Positions 5,792 to 6,682 of a stretch of 6,682 bases of DNA are shown piece by piece. Under the pieces are notes generated by a model. That model did no database searches and had not been told where the DNA came from. It saw nothing but the letters and a program-made list of their open reading frames with translations. The position numbers were made by a program, and so were the translations under genes. The stretch is from an uncultured Pseudomonadota bacterium (lineage in GTDB: Bacteria; Myxococcota_A; UBA9042; CAIXZC01): NCBI GenBank assembly GCA_937876385.1, contig CALFHQ010000969.1, positions 1 to 6,682 on the forward strand, given 5' to 3'. Each line of letters starts with the position of its first letter. Positions within the stretch are counted from its first letter, which is position 1.

Positions 5792-6682
5792 TCAATTGAG
5801 CGACGGCTCATTCAACACCGCTACGCCGTCCAGGTCGAATCCTGCGCTGTCCTGGGTTGGGTAGGGATCGTACACGGGATTCCCGAAGCTATCGAATTCA
5901 GAGCCGTCCCCCACGACGTCCACGATCTTCACGCAGCAAATCGCCGACAACTCCACCATCCCGGACATCACGGCTGGTTTTGGCGACAAGTCGGACAGGT
6001 CAAAGGGGGTTCCAAAGCCTCCTCGATAGCGCCCGGCAAACCCCATGAATCCGCCTGGGTCCATGTAGGAAAAGGGTCCAACGGGGTCGGTGAGCAGGTA
6101 GAGTGTGTCAAAGGCAACAAAGGAACTCCCGTCAGAGCTCACTTCCACCCGGGCCAACTCCAGGAAGTTGTCACTGAAACCGTTTTCAAAGATGGCGAAA
6201 TCAGCCCCCGGACCATCCGAGATCCCCCCTTGAAAGGTCAGCACCACGGACCCGCCCCTGCCCAGGCTCAAGACATCGCCGCTGTTCCCAGTGGCGGGTC
6301 CCAGGGCCTTTTGCGGGTCGCTGAAATCCTCCGACAACCCCTCTCCCTTGACCACCGTGGGGGCATCCTCGGCCCACCCGACAATTCCCCCGTCATCCAA
6401 AGAAACTGCGTCGCTTCCCGGAAGCCCTGCCGGAGAGGGAAGGGTCTCCGCCACCTGGTACTGGTGTTGAAAGGGTTCCGCCTCGCAGTCCGGAACGACA
6501 GAACGAGCCGACACTCGAACCAGCCCCGGTGTGTCCAGGGTGACTTTGGAAGACAAGGTCCACATCGGAGCCGCCGGGGCTGAATCTACTGGTTCCACCA
6601 TGGTCTCAATTTCTGCATCCACGCTGTCCACCTGAAATTGCAGCACCGTTCCCACCGGTACCGATGGAATGGTGGGGGCTTG
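5792..6682 (-). CDS. C-terminal part of a probable extracellular surface protein of unknown function (partial)
   Basis: The frame is open to the right edge, so the 5' end is missing; 296 residues are visible. The GTG at 6655 is only an internal codon. Visible residues about 30-80 (MWTLSSKVTLDTPGLVRVSA and onward) look like an Ig-like beta sandwich. Residues about 120-290 form one globular domain with the pattern ALGPATGN, LSLGRGGSVVLTF, DGPGADFAIFENGFSD, VEVSSDG, AGRY, FDLSDL, IVDVVGD and AGFDLDGVAVLN. Similar domains are remembered from secreted or surface proteins of environmental bacteria, some with PEP-CTERM tails, but no function is established that I can name. The many Asp and Gly turns suggest calcium binding, by inference. 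The protein ends six residues after the domain, with no membrane anchor or sorting tail. A signal peptide or lipobox would have to lie outside the window. The stop is 82 bases upstream of the metallopeptidase-like gene on the same strand. Confidence 0.82.
   Translation of the reverse strand, partial: QAPTIPSVPVGTVLQFQVDSVDAEIETMVEPVDSAPAAPMWTLSSKVTLDTPGLVRVSARSVVPDCEAEPFQHQYQVAETLPSPAGLPGSDAVSLDDGGIVGWAEDAPTVVKGEGLSEDFSDPQKALGPATGNSGDVLSLGRGGSVVLTFQGGISDGPGADFAIFENGFSDNFLELARVEVSSDGSSFVAFDTLYLLTDPVGPFSYMDPGGFMGFAGRYRGGFGTPFDLSDLSPKPAVMSGMVELSAICCVKIVDVVGDGSEFDSFGNPVYDPYPTQDSAGFDLDGVAVLNEPSLN

Noticed and set aside
4555..5799. A 414-codon plus-strand open frame opposite the metallopeptidase-like gene
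   Set aside because: The minus strand has a Shine-Dalgarno, signal peptide and HExxH motif; the plus-strand product is rich in Arg, Pro and Gly with no domain.
5710..5811. 34-codon N-terminal extension of the metallopeptidase-like gene
   Set aside because: It would place the signal peptide internally, overlap the upstream stop, and ignore the strong GGAGG before ATG 5709.
5594..6583. A 329-codon plus-strand open frame opposite the surface-protein gene
   Set aside because: Low-complexity His, Gly and Arg-rich product that is antisense to a coherent beta-rich domain.

Overview
The window looks like a chromosomal segment of a free-living, moderately GC-rich Gram-negative bacterium, most like the former Deltaproteobacteria (Myxococcota, Bradymonadota or Desulfobacterota type). 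This placement is an inference from gene style: a Cache-HAMP histidine kinase paired with an NtrC-type sigma-54 activator, an N-terminus resembling membrane-bound HdrD/DsrK-like Fe-S oxidoreductases, and secreted surface proteins of unknown function. No rRNA, tRNA, CRISPR array, insertion sequence or phage gene is visible.

Layout. (1) 1-136, minus: first 45 codons of a membrane protein, probably the NarI-like membrane domain of an Fe-S oxidoreductase; it runs off the left edge. (2) 291-737 (or 767), minus: a small protein that reads like the N-terminal catalytic domain of a serine recombinase, but with its catalytic Ser and Arg residues replaced and no DNA-binding domain. (3) 738-1111: divergent intergenic region with a perfect 7+7 inverted repeat, an AT-rich promoter-like patch and a second palindrome at the start of the next gene. 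(4) 1112-3061, plus: membrane sensor histidine kinase. (5) 3073-4503, plus: its partner response regulator, with receiver, AAA+ and Fis-type HTH domains; the 11-base gap and the Shine-Dalgarno on the kinase stop codon indicate one operon. (6) 4510-5709, minus: secreted protein with an N-terminal PsbP/DUF1795-like region and a C-terminal HExxH metallopeptidase-like domain, converging on the regulator with 6 bases between stop codons. (7) 5792-6682, minus: C-terminal 296 residues of a probable extracellular protein, cut by the right edge, plausibly cotranscribed with gene 6.

The best-supported working unit is the two-component pair. A periplasmic signal would be sensed between the two membrane helices, passed through HAMP to the kinase core, and transferred to Asp56 of the regulator, which should then activate sigma-54 promoters elsewhere; no convincing -24/-12 promoter was seen here. 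The two minus-strand genes on the right form a probable envelope or secreted pair. The most unusual item is the degenerate recombinase-like protein with the dyad upstream of it.
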